From contig CAVURW010000145.1 of the NCBI GenBank assembly GCA_963743595.1, forward strand, positions 1 through 32,566: a DNA stretch of 32,566 bases, written 5' to 3'. Of this stretch, positions 16,656 through 24,624 are shown in pieces. Each line of letters begins with the position of its first letter. Position 1 is the stretch's first letter. Position numbers and translations under genes: made by a program. The stretch comes from CAVURW01 sp963743595. GTDB lineage: Bacteria; Verrucomicrobiota; Verrucomicrobiia; Methylacidiphilales; UBA1321. Under the pieces are notes generated by a model that saw only the letters and a list, made by a program, of their open reading frames with translations, was not told the DNA's origin and ran no database searches.

Positions 16656-18065
16656 ATGCACGGTAGGTATTTAAGTTTTTTGGGAGCACTGTGCGTGATG
16701 GGGGCGAGTGCATTTTTCCAGGGGGCACAAGGCCAGACAGCTTCTGAAGATCCGACTGCCACGGCTGCCCCTGTCGTCTGGCCGACGAAAGGGATTTTTT
16801 CGTTTAAGAATTACCTTGGGGCGAATCGAATCCCTATGGGCCCATCGCCGAATCCCTGGATCGAAATTGAGCCGTATCAAGGCACAATCACCCGTGAGGA
16901 ATTCGAGCATAAATTACACGCACTCTACGATCCCTTCGGCGCCTATTTGCCTTACCTGGATATCAATGATGATCGAGTCATCGTTTACCCGTCACCCACC
17001 GAGCGCCGGGAACCGCAATTCATCCTGAACTTCGCACCACCGAACTCGATGCCAAAAGCTGCACCGCGCTGGTTCCGCTCACCTTCAGAATATCGCGCGG
17101 AAGGCAAGGCGACACCGGAACAGCCGTTGCTGGGGTTGCGCATTGCCATCGATCCCGGCCATATCGGCGGGCCGTGGGGGCAAATCGAGAACCGCAGCAC
17201 GCATTACCATAATGGTCCGCCCATTCAAGAGGGCGATTTGAATTTGATCACGGCGCGGCTGCTCAAGGCGCGACTGCTGCATCTGGGTGCCGATGTGTTT
17301 ACGGTGCGCGAGAGCACGGAACCGGTAACGCCGTACCGCCCCATGGATCTGCTTCCTCAAGCCCGCGAAACGTTGATCGAGCAAGCCAGTCATCCGGACG
17401 AAATTCGCGCCATGACTACTGATATGATCACTTCGCGGTATCGCGCCAAGCTCTTGGACTTGGCCGAGTTTCTGTTTTATCGCTCGTCTGAAATACGCGA
17501 GCGCGGTAATCGCATTCGTAACAATTTCATGCCCGATCTCACCATCACGATCTACATCAATGCGACGCCTTCCAGTGGGCACGGGCACTTGGTGGACGAC
17601 GATAACAACATCTTCTTTGTGCACGGCTGTTACCTAAAGGATGAGCTGAAGGAGCCGGAAATGCGGATGCGTTGCCTCTATAAATTGGTCGAGCACAGCT
17701 CCGATATCGAGCGCGAGGTGGCTGCGAATATCGCCAATGCCTTCACCGAAAACACGCATCTGCAGCCGGTAAAATATGGCGACTCTGCTACCACGCGAAT
17801 GGTGATTCCCGGGAATCTCTATGTGGTGGCGCGGAATCTCGTGGCGAATCGTGAGTACGATGGCCCGGTGGTCTGTACCGAGCCCTATTTTATGAACAAC
17901 AAGGTCATTTACGAGCGGCTGATTCAAGGCGATTACGAAGGCGAACGGCTGATTCAAGGCAAGATGTACGGCAGCTTTTTTCGCGAGTATGCCGATAATG
18001 TGGCAGCGGGTTTGGTGAAGGCGTACGGTCCACCGGCTCTGGCCTCAACAATCGATAATCATTGA
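16656..18065 (+). CDS. Exported N-acetylmuramoyl-L-alanine amidase-like protein (Amidase_3)
   Basis: A 469-residue protein with a Sec signal (LSFLGALCVMGASAFFQGAQG, probable cleavage near residue 26). Residues 30-155 are a family-specific N-terminal part. The Amidase_3 core then begins with RIAIDPGHIGG (first zinc-site His about 169) and QEGDLNLITA (zinc-site Glu about 192). ADVFTVRES follows as in lytic amidases, and the C-terminal VCTEPYFMNN carries the likely catalytic Glu about 409. Such enzymes cut the bond between MurNAc and L-Ala in peptidoglycan. One point is unusual: the segment normally reading S-I-H-x-N-A reads TIYINATP, so the second zinc His appears to be Tyr (about 300), with GHGH (309-312 region) close by as possible substitutes. 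The protein is longer than bare Amidase_3 domains. Whether it is active is uncertain. Confidence 0.75.
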   Translation: MHGRYLSFLGALCVMGASAFFQGAQGQTASEDPTATAAPVVWPTKGIFSFKNYLGANRIPMGPSPNPWIEIEPYQGTITREEFEHKLHALYDPFGAYLPYLDINDDRVIVYPSPTERREPQFILNFAPPNSMPKAAPRWFRSPSEYRAEGKATPEQPLLGLRIAIDPGHIGGPWGQIENRSTHYHNGPPIQEGDLNLITARLLKARLLHLGADVFTVRESTEPVTPYRPMDLLPQARETLIEQASHPDEIRAMTTDMITSRYRAKLLDLAEFLFYRSSEIRERGNRIRNNFMPDLTITIYINATPSSGHGHLVDDDNNIFFVHGCYLKDELKEPEMRMRCLYKLVEHSSDIEREVAANIANAFTENTHLQPVKYGDSATTRMVIPGNLYVVARNLVANREYDGPVVCTEPYFMNNKVIYERLIQGDYEGERLIQGKMYGSFFREYADNVAAGLVKAYGPPALASTIDNH

Positions 18066-18072
18066 ACGGCTA

Positions 18073-18142
18073 ATCAACCGGAAAGCCTCATTTATCAACG
18101 GATAAACGAAACTAAGTTAAGGATCTTGCGCATCCGGTTGAT
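18073..18142. repeat. 9-bp inverted repeat in the 18066-18237 intergenic region
   Basis: ATCAACCGG at 18073-18081 is mirrored by CCGGTTGAT at 18134-18142. A small AT-rich hairpin lies between them (TTTATC, loop AACG, GATAAA, about 18091-18106). It lies between the amidase-like gene and the Gfo/Idh gene. It may act in transcript folding or as a regulator site. There is no T-run, so it is not a classical terminator. Confidence 0.3.
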
Positions 18143-18237
18143 AGCAAAGTGGTTAAATCGCTGAGTAAACTTTTGCCTTAATGAAAATTACATTCGCATC
18201 TAACCGGTAAAGGGTTTAGAAAAGATGAGTTCCGACT

Positions 18238-19263
18238 ATGACTGGCGAAAAGACATCGGTGGAGACGAAAAAGCCTAAGCTGGGTTTTTTGGGCCTGAAT
18301 GACGAAGCGCGGATGCGAATGGAGGCCCTGTTAAAGGCGGGTACTGCTGAAGTTGTCGCGGTGAGCGACGATAATTCCGATGCCGTGGAGGAGGCACTCT
18401 CGATGTCGCCCAAAGCGATCAATTGCCCTCGCTGGGACTCGATGCTCGATATGGAGCTGGATGGCGTGGTGATTTCAACCCCCACCGTTTGGCATACGGA
18501 CCAAGCCCTTCAATCGATGAAGGCGGGCCTTCCTGTATTTTGTCAACGTCCCCTGGGGCGAAATTTAACCGAAGTCTCTTCTCTTCTGGAGACATCACAT
18601 CGGACAAATCGCCTGTTAACCGTCGATCTGCCTTACCGTTACTTGACCGCAGTGGAGCGCATTCGTGAGCTGATTTTAGCCGGTGATTTGGGTGAACTCT
18701 ATGCGGTGGATATGCGTTTCTTTACCGCACTGAGCCCGGTGGAACCGTGGTGCCATGATGTGCGTTCTGCAGGCGGCGGTTGCGTGGTCGATCTTGGCAT
18801 TCATCTCATCGATGCCCTCTTGTGGATGACGGGATCTTCTGTGGTGGAGGCGAATGCCCAGACGCTTCGGGCCGGTAAACGCTATGTGCGCGGGGACCGT
18901 GAAGTGGAAGATTATGCATCAGCGGCTCTGACCCTGGAATCGGGCGCGGTCGCGAACCTCTCCTGCGCGTGGAATTTGCATGTCGGTGCACCCACTCGCT
19001 TTGAATTGTCGTACTACGGGACGCACGGCGCGGCGGTGCTGAAGAATGTGCACGGCTCCCCGGTGAATTTCCACGCCGAGCATTGTGTCGCGACCCAACA
19101 CAAAGTCATCTCGGATGCTCCGGATGATTGGCTGGGACGGAGCCTCCTGCACTGGGTTCACAAGGTGGCTACGGAAGGTCCATTTTACGATCCCGAGGTG
19201 GAGAATTTCATGCTCGTGGCAAGCGTGGTGGAATCGATTTACAATCAGCCGGTGGTGGTCTAG
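18238..19263 (+). CDS. Gfo/Idh/MocA-family oxidoreductase
   Basis: A 341-residue protein. The N-terminal Rossmann fold starts KLGFLGLNDEARMR, then VVAVSDDN and DGVVISTPTVWHTDQA. The C-terminal half has the family motif GGGCVVDLGIHLIDALLWM, whose His and Asp line the sugar site. These enzymes oxidise or reduce sugars, inositols and related compounds using NAD(P). Two deviations are visible. The glycine-rich loop reads GLNDEAR instead of GxGxxG/A. The usual EKP motif reads CQRPLGR, so the catalytic Lys is Arg. It may be a weakly catalytic or differently specialised member. Its stop overlaps the start of the helicase gene by 1 nt, which suggests one transcript. Confidence 0.85.
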   Translation: MTGEKTSVETKKPKLGFLGLNDEARMRMEALLKAGTAEVVAVSDDNSDAVEEALSMSPKAINCPRWDSMLDMELDGVVISTPTVWHTDQALQSMKAGLPVFCQRPLGRNLTEVSSLLETSHRTNRLLTVDLPYRYLTAVERIRELILAGDLGELYAVDMRFFTALSPVEPWCHDVRSAGGGCVVDLGIHLIDALLWMTGSSVVEANAQTLRAGKRYVRGDREVEDYASAALTLESGAVANLSCAWNLHVGAPTRFELSYYGTHGAAVLKNVHGSPVNFHAEHCVATQHKVISDAPDDWLGRSLLHWVHKVATEGPFYDPEVENFMLVASVVESIYNQPVVV

Positions 19264-21824
19264 TGGCGAATGAGGCGGGGGGTGGAAGTCAGTTACCGAT
19301 TTACAGTGTTCGCGAGCGATTGATTGAAGCACTGCGTTCGAGCAAACGCTTGATTTTGCAGGCTCCGACGGGCTCCGGTAAATCGACACAGGTCCCCCAG
19401 TTCATTTTGGATGCGGGATTGGCGGAAGTGAACGGTAAGCCTGGCCGAATCGTTGTACTCCAACCCAGGCGAATTGCCGCGCGACTCCTCGCTAAGCGTG
19501 TAGCCGACGAACGGCGCGTGAAGCTCGGAGAGGAAGTTGGCTATCAATATCGACTCGAAAATGTCTCCAGCGGGAGAACTCGCATTTTTTATGTCACGGA
19601 AGGCATTTTGCTGCGACAGATGCAGGAGGCTGGCGGGCTGGCGGGCGTGAGTGTGGTCGTTTTCGATGAGTTCCATGAACGCCACTTGGAAGGAGATGTC
19701 GCCTTAGCTCGTGCGCGGCAAATTCAAGAGGCGGGTCGGAGCGACTTGAAGATTATCGTGATGTCCGCCACGCTCGATACCGAGGTTTTAGAGACCTTCC
19801 TACATCCGTGCGAAGTTGTAAAATCGGAGGGCCGCACGTTTCCCGTATCGGTCGAATACCTGCCGAAACCGAGTGAAGCGCCCGTTTGGGAGCTCGCCGT
19901 CGATGCCCTGGAAAAGCGCGAGAAATCGGTCGCTGGCGATAGCGGTCACGTGCTGATTTTCATGCCCGGCGCGTACGAAATTCAGCGCACGATTCAGGCT
20001 CTGAACGGCAGCGATGTGGGTCGAAAATTTGCCGTCTGTCCCTTGCACGGTGAGCTCAGTGCGAGTGAGCAAGATCTTGCGGTGAGTCCCTCCGAACAAC
20101 GGCGCGTCATTGTCTCAACGAACGTGGCTGAAACCTCGCTCACGATCGATGGTGTGCGCACGGTGATCGATAGCGGGCTGGCGCGTGTACCGAAATTCGA
20201 CGCCAATCGCGGGATTAACACGCTATTGGTCGAAAAAATTAGTCGCGCTTCGGCGCAACAGCGGTTGGGACGTGCGGGTCGAACAGGGCCCGGCCATGGG
20301 ATGCGTCTCTGGACACAGCTCGATCACGATCAACGCAGCGCGCAAACCAAGCCGGAGGTGAAGAGGTTGGAGCTGAGCGGCGCATTGCTCACACTGAAAG
20401 CCAGCGGCGTGGCTCAAGTACGAGACTTCCCATGGGTGGAAGCGCCCGATGAAAAGGCGCTCGAACGCGCGTTACTCCTGCTGCGGGATCTCGGTGCCAT
20501 GGACAGCCACGAACGGCTCACCTCGCTCGGCGAGCGGATGGCCGAGTTTCCGATTCATCCCCGATACGCCCGCATGCTCCTGGAGGCGGATAAGCGCGGT
20601 TGCGTGCGAGCGGCGGCGTTGATCGCCAGTCTCTCTCAGAGTCGTGGGCTTTTCCTGAAAGCCGATAAACGTACCGAGGAGCAACGCGCCGACATTTTAG
20701 GTGACGAAGAGCAGTCCGATTTTTTCCTGATGATGCGCGCCTGGAAATTTGCCCAGCGCAGCCAGTACAACCCGCAACGCTGTGGAACGCTGGGCATTCA
20801 CGCTGGGGCCGCACGGGAGGTCGGCGGCACATTCGACCAACTTCTGCGCGTTGCCGAGCGTGAGCGGCTCCGAGTCGAAAGCGACGCCGCTGCCGATGGC
20901 GATGCCCTGCAAAAATGTGTTCTGGCCGGGTTCTCCGATCAATTGGCAAAGCGGACCGATGGCGGCACGCTGCGGTGTCGTCTGGTGCACCAGCGCACCG
21001 GTGAATTGACTCGGGAAAGTGCGGTTCGAACGAGTCCATTGCTTGTTGCGGGCGAGATTCGCGAGATTTCGTCACGTGGCGATGAATTGCGGGTGGTTTT
21101 AAGCGATGCCACCGCCGTGAAAGAGGAGTGGCTCAGCGAGCTGTTTCCAGACGATTTTTCCACTGGCGAAGAGACCGTCTTCGATTCCGTAAACCGGCGT
21201 GTGGTCACGCGGAAAACGCGGCTGTTTCGCGACCTCATCTTGGATTATTCCGAGCAAGACTGTCGCGATGCGGCCAAGGCGGCTGAGGTGCTCAGCGAAG
21301 AGGTGATTGCGGGCCGGTGTCCGTTGAAGAATTGGGATGACGCGGTCGATCAATGGTTCTTCCGCGTGGCTTGCCTGCGGGAATGGATGCCGGAGCTGAA
21401 TTTGCCCCTGATGGACGATGTGTTTAAGCGACTGGTGGTGGAGCGCATTTGCGAAGGTGCGTTTAATTACAAAGCAATCAAAGACGCGGAAGTTTGGCCG
21501 GCGCTGAAAGAGGCGCTTGGCGGGCAGGGGCAGCGTGCTTTGGAGCAGTACGCTCCCGAGCGCCTGGAATTGCCTGGCGGACGACGCGCGAAATTGGTCT
21601 ACGCGCTGGGAACTCCGCCGACCATGGCCGCGCGAATTCAGGATCTCTACGGTGTGACGCAATTGGCCGTCGCTAAAGGCAGGATACCCGTGACAATCCA
21701 GATCCTCGCTCCGAACCAACGCCCCGTTCAGGTCACCACCGATCTCGGGAATTTCTGGAAAGAGAGCTATCCCAAGCTCAAGGTGGAACTCTCCCGAAAA
21801 TATCCGAAACACGAGTGGAGGTAG
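19263..21824 (+). CDS. hrpB: ATP-dependent helicase, HrpB type
   Basis: 853 residues from GTG 19263, close to the usual HrpB length. The frame is open further upstream, but that extension lies inside the preceding gene and lacks homology-like features, and the TAGTG overlap is a typical coupled start. Superfamily 2 motifs are all present: motif I APTGSGKST (34-42), motif Ia LQPRRIAAR, motif II DEFH (about 135-138), motif III SAT (about 168-170), motif V STNVAETSLTIDGV and motif VI QRLGRAGRTGPG. A helicase-associated domain and the HrpB-specific C-terminus (QNYAPERLELPGGR-like segment, here EQYAPERLELPGGRRAK) follow. DEFH instead of DEAH/DEVH is tolerated in this family. The cellular substrate of HrpB is not well defined; it is a presumed RNA helicase. 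Confidence 0.93.
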   Translation: MANEAGGGSQLPIYSVRERLIEALRSSKRLILQAPTGSGKSTQVPQFILDAGLAEVNGKPGRIVVLQPRRIAARLLAKRVADERRVKLGEEVGYQYRLENVSSGRTRIFYVTEGILLRQMQEAGGLAGVSVVVFDEFHERHLEGDVALARARQIQEAGRSDLKIIVMSATLDTEVLETFLHPCEVVKSEGRTFPVSVEYLPKPSEAPVWELAVDALEKREKSVAGDSGHVLIFMPGAYEIQRTIQALNGSDVGRKFAVCPLHGELSASEQDLAVSPSEQRRVIVSTNVAETSLTIDGVRTVIDSGLARVPKFDANRGINTLLVEKISRASAQQRLGRAGRTGPGHGMRLWTQLDHDQRSAQTKPEVKRLELSGALLTLKASGVAQVRDFPWVEAPDEKALERALLLLRDLGAMDSHERLTSLGERMAEFPIHPRYARMLLEADKRGCVRAAALIASLSQSRGLFLKADKRTEEQRADILGDEEQSDFFLMMRAWKFAQRSQYNPQRCGTLGIHAGAAREVGGTFDQLLRVAERERLRVESDAAADGDALQKCVLAGFSDQLAKRTDGGTLRCRLVHQRTGELTRESAVRTSPLLVAGEIREISSRGDELRVVLSDATAVKEEWLSELFPDDFSTGEETVFDSVNRRVVTRKTRLFRDLILDYSEQDCRDAAKAAEVLSEEVIAGRCPLKNWDDAVDQWFFRVACLREWMPELNLPLMDDVFKRLVVERICEGAFNYKAIKDAEVWPALKEALGGQGQRALEQYAPERLELPGGRRAKLVYALGTPPTMAARIQDLYGVTQLAVAKGRIPVTIQILAPNQRPVQVTTDLGNFWKESYPKLKVELSRKYPKHEWR

Positions 21825-21826
21825 AT

Positions 21827-22015
21827 GTGGGAAAGTTTAGTGATGAAGAGATCAAACAGATTATCTTCCCGATCTTAGAAAGGGCATACGAAGAATTTCG
21901 ATTTCGAGGAGAGGTTGAAACGGTTCTTTGTGACAAGTGCAATAACCTCATCGAATTGAAGTGGCTGGGAGCACTTCGATCAGCTGCCTTTGCGGAAGAT
22001 TTAAAGATCAAATGA
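21827..22015 (+). CDS. Small CxxC protein, zinc-ribbon-like, probably frameshifted at its C-terminus
   Basis: 62 residues from GTG 21827, with GGAGG about 6 nt upstream; a GTG at 21815 inside the helicase gene is an alternative. The product has a helical N-terminus (FSDEEIKQIIFPILERAYEE) and VETVLCDKCNNLIELKWLG with one CxxC pair. In this frame the C-terminus is an unremarkable ALRSAAFAEDLKIK. In the frame of the next gene the same DNA reads STSISCLCGRFKDQMRGI, which supplies the missing second Cys pair and an ending typical of small zinc-ribbon proteins. A frameshift near 21958-21970 would unite them. It overlaps the next gene by ATGA. No function is known; the size and place beside a DUF-type gene suggest an immunity-like or accessory protein (inference). 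Confidence 0.55.
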   Translation: MGKFSDEEIKQIIFPILERAYEEFRFRGEVETVLCDKCNNLIELKWLGALRSAAFAEDLKIK

Positions 22016-22617
22016 GGGGGATAATTGCTGGGAAAAATGGAAATCGATGGGAGCAGGAAGCTATCGGAGAGGGCGTCGTTCGGCTCATGCCGGAAGCACG
22101 GTACTCGTTCGAAGAGGCGCTGGCTTTATTCAGATCGGACCCTGCTTTCGGTCTTGCGTTCACACAGGAGCTGAGCCGATTTCCATCGCCAGGGTTCTTT
22201 TTCGAGATGCCGCCGATAACGGCAACATCAATGAAGGAAAAGCCATTCGAGTGCGTGATTCTCACGGGTCTAGAGTTTGCAGGAATGAAACCCGACCCCG
22301 CGCCGTTCGCAGATCAAATGAATCGCCCCGAGGTGCGAGACGTCGAGTTTATCGATTTTCCAAATCTCTCGGGCGACGCACGATTGATCGTGCCGCGATC
22401 CAAGTCAAACGCCGGTTGTGCGCATTTGCGGGATTTCATTCATATCCATCCGGGACAGGCGGCACGACTCTGGAGTTACGTCGCAAAGGTTGTGTTCAAG
22501 CATGTGCTCGAGAACCCGGTTTGGGTGAGCACGTCTGGCTTGGGTGTTTCTTGGGTGCATGTCCGGCTCGACTCGCGCCCGAAATACATCAGGTATTCCC
22601 CGTACAGGAGAGCGTGA
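22012..22617 (+). CDS. DUF6940-like protein of unknown function
   Basis: A 201-residue soluble protein. The frame is open from 21961, but ATG 22012 forms an ATGA overlap with the upstream stop and was chosen for that reason. Distinctive parts are YSFEEALALFRSDPAF, FFFEMPPITATS, FECVILTGLEFAG, DFPNLSGDARLIVP and the C-terminal pair VWVSTSGLGVSWVHVRLDS and RPKYIRYSPYR. I recall this pattern from proteins annotated as DUF6940. No catalytic residues can be assigned. The N-terminal MRGIIAGKNGNR is probably the translated tail of the upstream zinc-ribbon frame, so the true N-terminus may be altered. A 225-codon frame in another phase over the same DNA is not a gene. Confidence 0.65.
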   Translation: MRGIIAGKNGNRWEQEAIGEGVVRLMPEARYSFEEALALFRSDPAFGLAFTQELSRFPSPGFFFEMPPITATSMKEKPFECVILTGLEFAGMKPDPAPFADQMNRPEVRDVEFIDFPNLSGDARLIVPRSKSNAGCAHLRDFIHIHPGQAARLWSYVAKVVFKHVLENPVWVSTSGLGVSWVHVRLDSRPKYIRYSPYRRA

Positions 22618-22704
22618 GAGCCGTAAGAGATCTTACACGTGATTGCAAATTTTCTGAAAGGTCTTGCGTCGCCATTACTTTAACCGTATTTTTGCGTATT
22701 AATT

Positions 22705-23688
22705 GTGGAAAAGGTTACGGCTAAAGAGGTTGCCCGCAAGGCAGGTGTGTCGGTGGGTACGGTTTCCCGGATTATTAATAATCTCGGCGTGCACTCGCCG
22801 GAAACGGTCGCACGGGTACGTGCGGCCATGCACGAGCTGGCCTTCATTCCGCGGCGTCCCCGCTCTCGAAAAGGCCAGGATCGCGTCAATCAAGTGGGGC
22901 TCGTGTTTCCTGATCCGGAACGCACTCCCGCAGGCATGGTCACCCCCCTGGGAATCGGAATTGCCCGTGGCGCTGATGAGATATTCGCCAGCATCGGCGA
23001 CCAGTTGATCGTTTCACAAATGCGCACTTCTGAGAGCTTACCGCTCTGTATTACGGAGGGCCAAGTGGTCGGCGTGCTCATCCGCTGCGGAGAAGTGCCG
23101 GATGCGCTGTTACAACATTTGCGCGCCATTCCCTGCGTTTGGGTGTACGGCGTACAACCGCCGATGCCGGGCATGGATTTAGTAGCCGTGAACAGCTTTC
23201 AGCTTGGGACGATGGCAGCGGATATCGTCATACGAATCGGGCGGCGCACGGTGTTGCAAGTCATTCACGATCACAAGTTTCATGATGAGTTTCACATGCG
23301 CTCACTCGGCTGTCGCGTGCGCTTGGAAGAAGCGAAATACCGCGTTGAGACGGTCAATATTGATGATGTCGTCGCTCGCGTGAAATCGCTCGGCACGGAG
23401 CCAATCACCCTCTTTATTCCCGGTCACGATCTCGACATCCTCTCCGTTCATGAAGCCCTCGCTGCCGCCGGCATCTCCAGCCCAGAGCGCGTAGCGATCG
23501 TGTGTGGTGCCACCGATTACGAACGCATCCGTGCCGTTAACCCCACCATTCATTGCATCTCCATTAATCCCTACCTTGTGGGACGTGCCGCAGCCCAGCA
23601 GCTCATGTGGCGCATGAAGCATCGGGAAGAACCCTCCCGCACGGTGATGGTTTCGCCGCGAGTTATTGAGTCGGCGAAGTATCGGTAG
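22705..23688 (+). CDS. LacI-family transcriptional regulator
   Basis: A 327-residue protein starting at GTG 22705 immediately before the LacI-type helix-turn-helix (VTAKEVARKAGVSVGTVSR, then IINN for the second helix) and hinge-helix region (VRAAMHELAFIPRRP). The remaining 270 residues form a periplasmic-binding-protein-like effector domain: VNQVGLVFPDP, an altered central part and IHCISINPYLVGRAAAQQLMWRM at the C-terminus. The central part lacks the usual ligand-binding motifs and is Cys- and His-bearing, so the effector cannot be guessed. No sugar operon is adjacent. No strong ribosome site precedes the GTG. Its stop is 8 bp from the convergent small membrane gene. Confidence 0.88.
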   Translation: MEKVTAKEVARKAGVSVGTVSRIINNLGVHSPETVARVRAAMHELAFIPRRPRSRKGQDRVNQVGLVFPDPERTPAGMVTPLGIGIARGADEIFASIGDQLIVSQMRTSESLPLCITEGQVVGVLIRCGEVPDALLQHLRAIPCVWVYGVQPPMPGMDLVAVNSFQLGTMAADIVIRIGRRTVLQVIHDHKFHDEFHMRSLGCRVRLEEAKYRVETVNIDDVVARVKSLGTEPITLFIPGHDLDILSVHEALAAAGISSPERVAIVCGATDYERIRAVNPTIHCISINPYLVGRAAAQQLMWRMKHREEPSRTVMVSPRVIESAKYR

Positions 23689-23696
23689 TCGACTGC

Positions 23697-23861
23697 CTAC
23701 TCGTCAGAACTCTTCGCACAAACGATAACCGCCGCGGCGATTGTACCGGGTATCCATCCGGCAAACCAAAGCACGGTTACGAGTAAAATGGCACCGCAAC
23801 CCTTGTCCACGACGGCAATGGGCGGGCAAATCAGGCAAAGTATGGCGCGAGCGAGTGTCAC
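23697..23861 (-). CDS. YqaE/Pmp3-family small membrane protein
   Basis: A 54-residue protein found by reading the minus strand. It contains the family core ICPPIAVVDKGCGAILLVT followed by VLWFAGWIPGTIAAAVIV, two hydrophobic helices around the conserved 'PP-(x)4-KGCG' and 'G-W-I-P-G-x-I-A' motifs of Pmp3/YqaE proteins. GTG at 23861 gives a length normal for the family, and there is no ATG in the frame. These hydrophobic peptides are linked to membrane potential and salt or cold stress in other organisms. The same frame is closed upstream by the stop of the gene at 23961. It is probably co-transcribed with that gene, 99 bp downstream of it. Confidence 0.75.
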   Translation of the reverse strand: MTLARAILCLICPPIAVVDKGCGAILLVTVLWFAGWIPGTIAAAVIVCAKSSDE

Positions 23862-23960
23862 GGAAATGAATAGCGTAGTGCCAGTTCCTATCGAAAGATT
23901 TAGCGGAGCGATTTCAGAAGACGAGGCTAAAGATGAACTCTCTGACCGTGAACGAGGACC

Positions 23961-24464
23961 CTACACATCAAAAAGGATCTGCACGAGCGTTCCTAAGTCG
24001 ATGTTTCGATGTTCCGCATGTGCAATTTTGATCCATCGATATCCAGGTCGAGGAATTTTTTTGCCATTCTTCTTCCGAGTGGCCTCAGGAAAACCGGAGA
24101 GGTCGCGCAGCGGTTCATTTCCTCGACTCCCAAAAAAGTGATATCTGGTCGGGTTCAAATTTAGCCGGTCATAGCAAAGCCAAACCACGCCACCGCCAGA
24201 TATACCGCCGAGCGACTCTGCAATCGCATAAGAATTGGCAGTGGTTGATTTAGCCAACGTTTTGAGCTGGAGTTGCCGGGTTATTTTTCGATAGGTCAGA
24301 ACGATATCGATTCCCGCATCGTCGACCTCAGAACGAAGAACTGACACCGTTTCCGGTTCTGGACGTTGGAGCAAGAGCCAACTGGAAATATCATAGACAA
24401 GACGATGTCGCATGACGTTCTCGATGTAGGTCGAGTGTTCTGCAAGAAATTCCGGTGTGATCAT
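23961..24464 (-). CDS. PD-(D/E)XK nuclease-like protein (DUF4365-like)
   Basis: A 167-residue protein. The N-terminal helix carries EFLAEHSTYIENVMRHRLVYD, and the core is VLRSEVDDAGIDIVL (acidic residues about 46, 48, 49, 53) with a following strand ending QLQLKT (Gln 66, Lys 68). This is the E-x-n-D-x-n-(Q/E)-x-K layout of PD-(D/E)XK folds, as in DUF4365 and Mrr-type domains. The C-terminal half (GGVVWLCYDR, TRYHFFGS, GYRWIKIAHA) fits the rest of a small Rossmann-like alpha/beta fold. Nuclease activity is inferred from the fold only. Such stand-alone proteins are common in defence and accessory regions, but no partner nuclease or methylase is next to it. Confidence 0.65.
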   Translation of the reverse strand: MITPEFLAEHSTYIENVMRHRLVYDISSWLLLQRPEPETVSVLRSEVDDAGIDIVLTYRKITRQLQLKTLAKSTTANSYAIAESLGGISGGGVVWLCYDRLNLNPTRYHFFGSRGNEPLRDLSGFPEATRKKNGKKIPRPGYRWIKIAHAEHRNIDLGTLVQILFDV

Positions 24465-24484
24465 GTGATTGATCTAAACAGATT

Positions 24485-24604
24485 TAGTTTGGCAACAAAC
24501 TAGAAATTGATTTCTGGAATCGATTCAGACCAAGCGAGATCGTTATTTCCCGTAGGGCTTCTGGCATCGTCCCTGCTTCACCGCCGTTGTTGCCTAACAG
24601 GCAA
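24485..24604 (+). promoter_or_regulatory. Hairpin-rich leader before the MOSC gene
   Basis: Three inverted repeats lie in the 160-bp divergent region: TAGTTT/AAACTA at 24485-24502 with a 6-nt loop, AGAAAT/ATTTCT at about 24503-24516, and TTGCCT/AGGCAA at 24590-24604 with loop AAC. The last ends 20 bp before the ATG at 24625. It could be an RNA leader of the molybdenum-cofactor genes or simply promoter DNA. It was not matched to the Moco riboswitch consensus. Confidence 0.3.
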
Positions 24605-24624
24605 ATCACCTAGAAAGAGGCCAA

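Noticed and set aside
18073..18142. Rho-independent terminator after the amidase-like gene
   Set aside because: The inverted repeat arms are 52 bp apart and no T-run follows.
22623..22636. LacI-type operator before the regulator gene
   Set aside because: GTAAG/CTTAC is only a 5-bp stem and lacks the central CG of typical LacI-family operators.
22047..22724. A 225-codon plus-strand frame
   Set aside because: It overlaps the DUF6940-like gene in another phase and runs into the LacI-type gene; Arg/Ser/Gly-rich with no recognisable motif.
23788..24141. A 117-codon plus-strand frame
   Set aside because: It is antisense to the YqaE-like and nuclease-like genes, both of which show family patterns on the minus strand.
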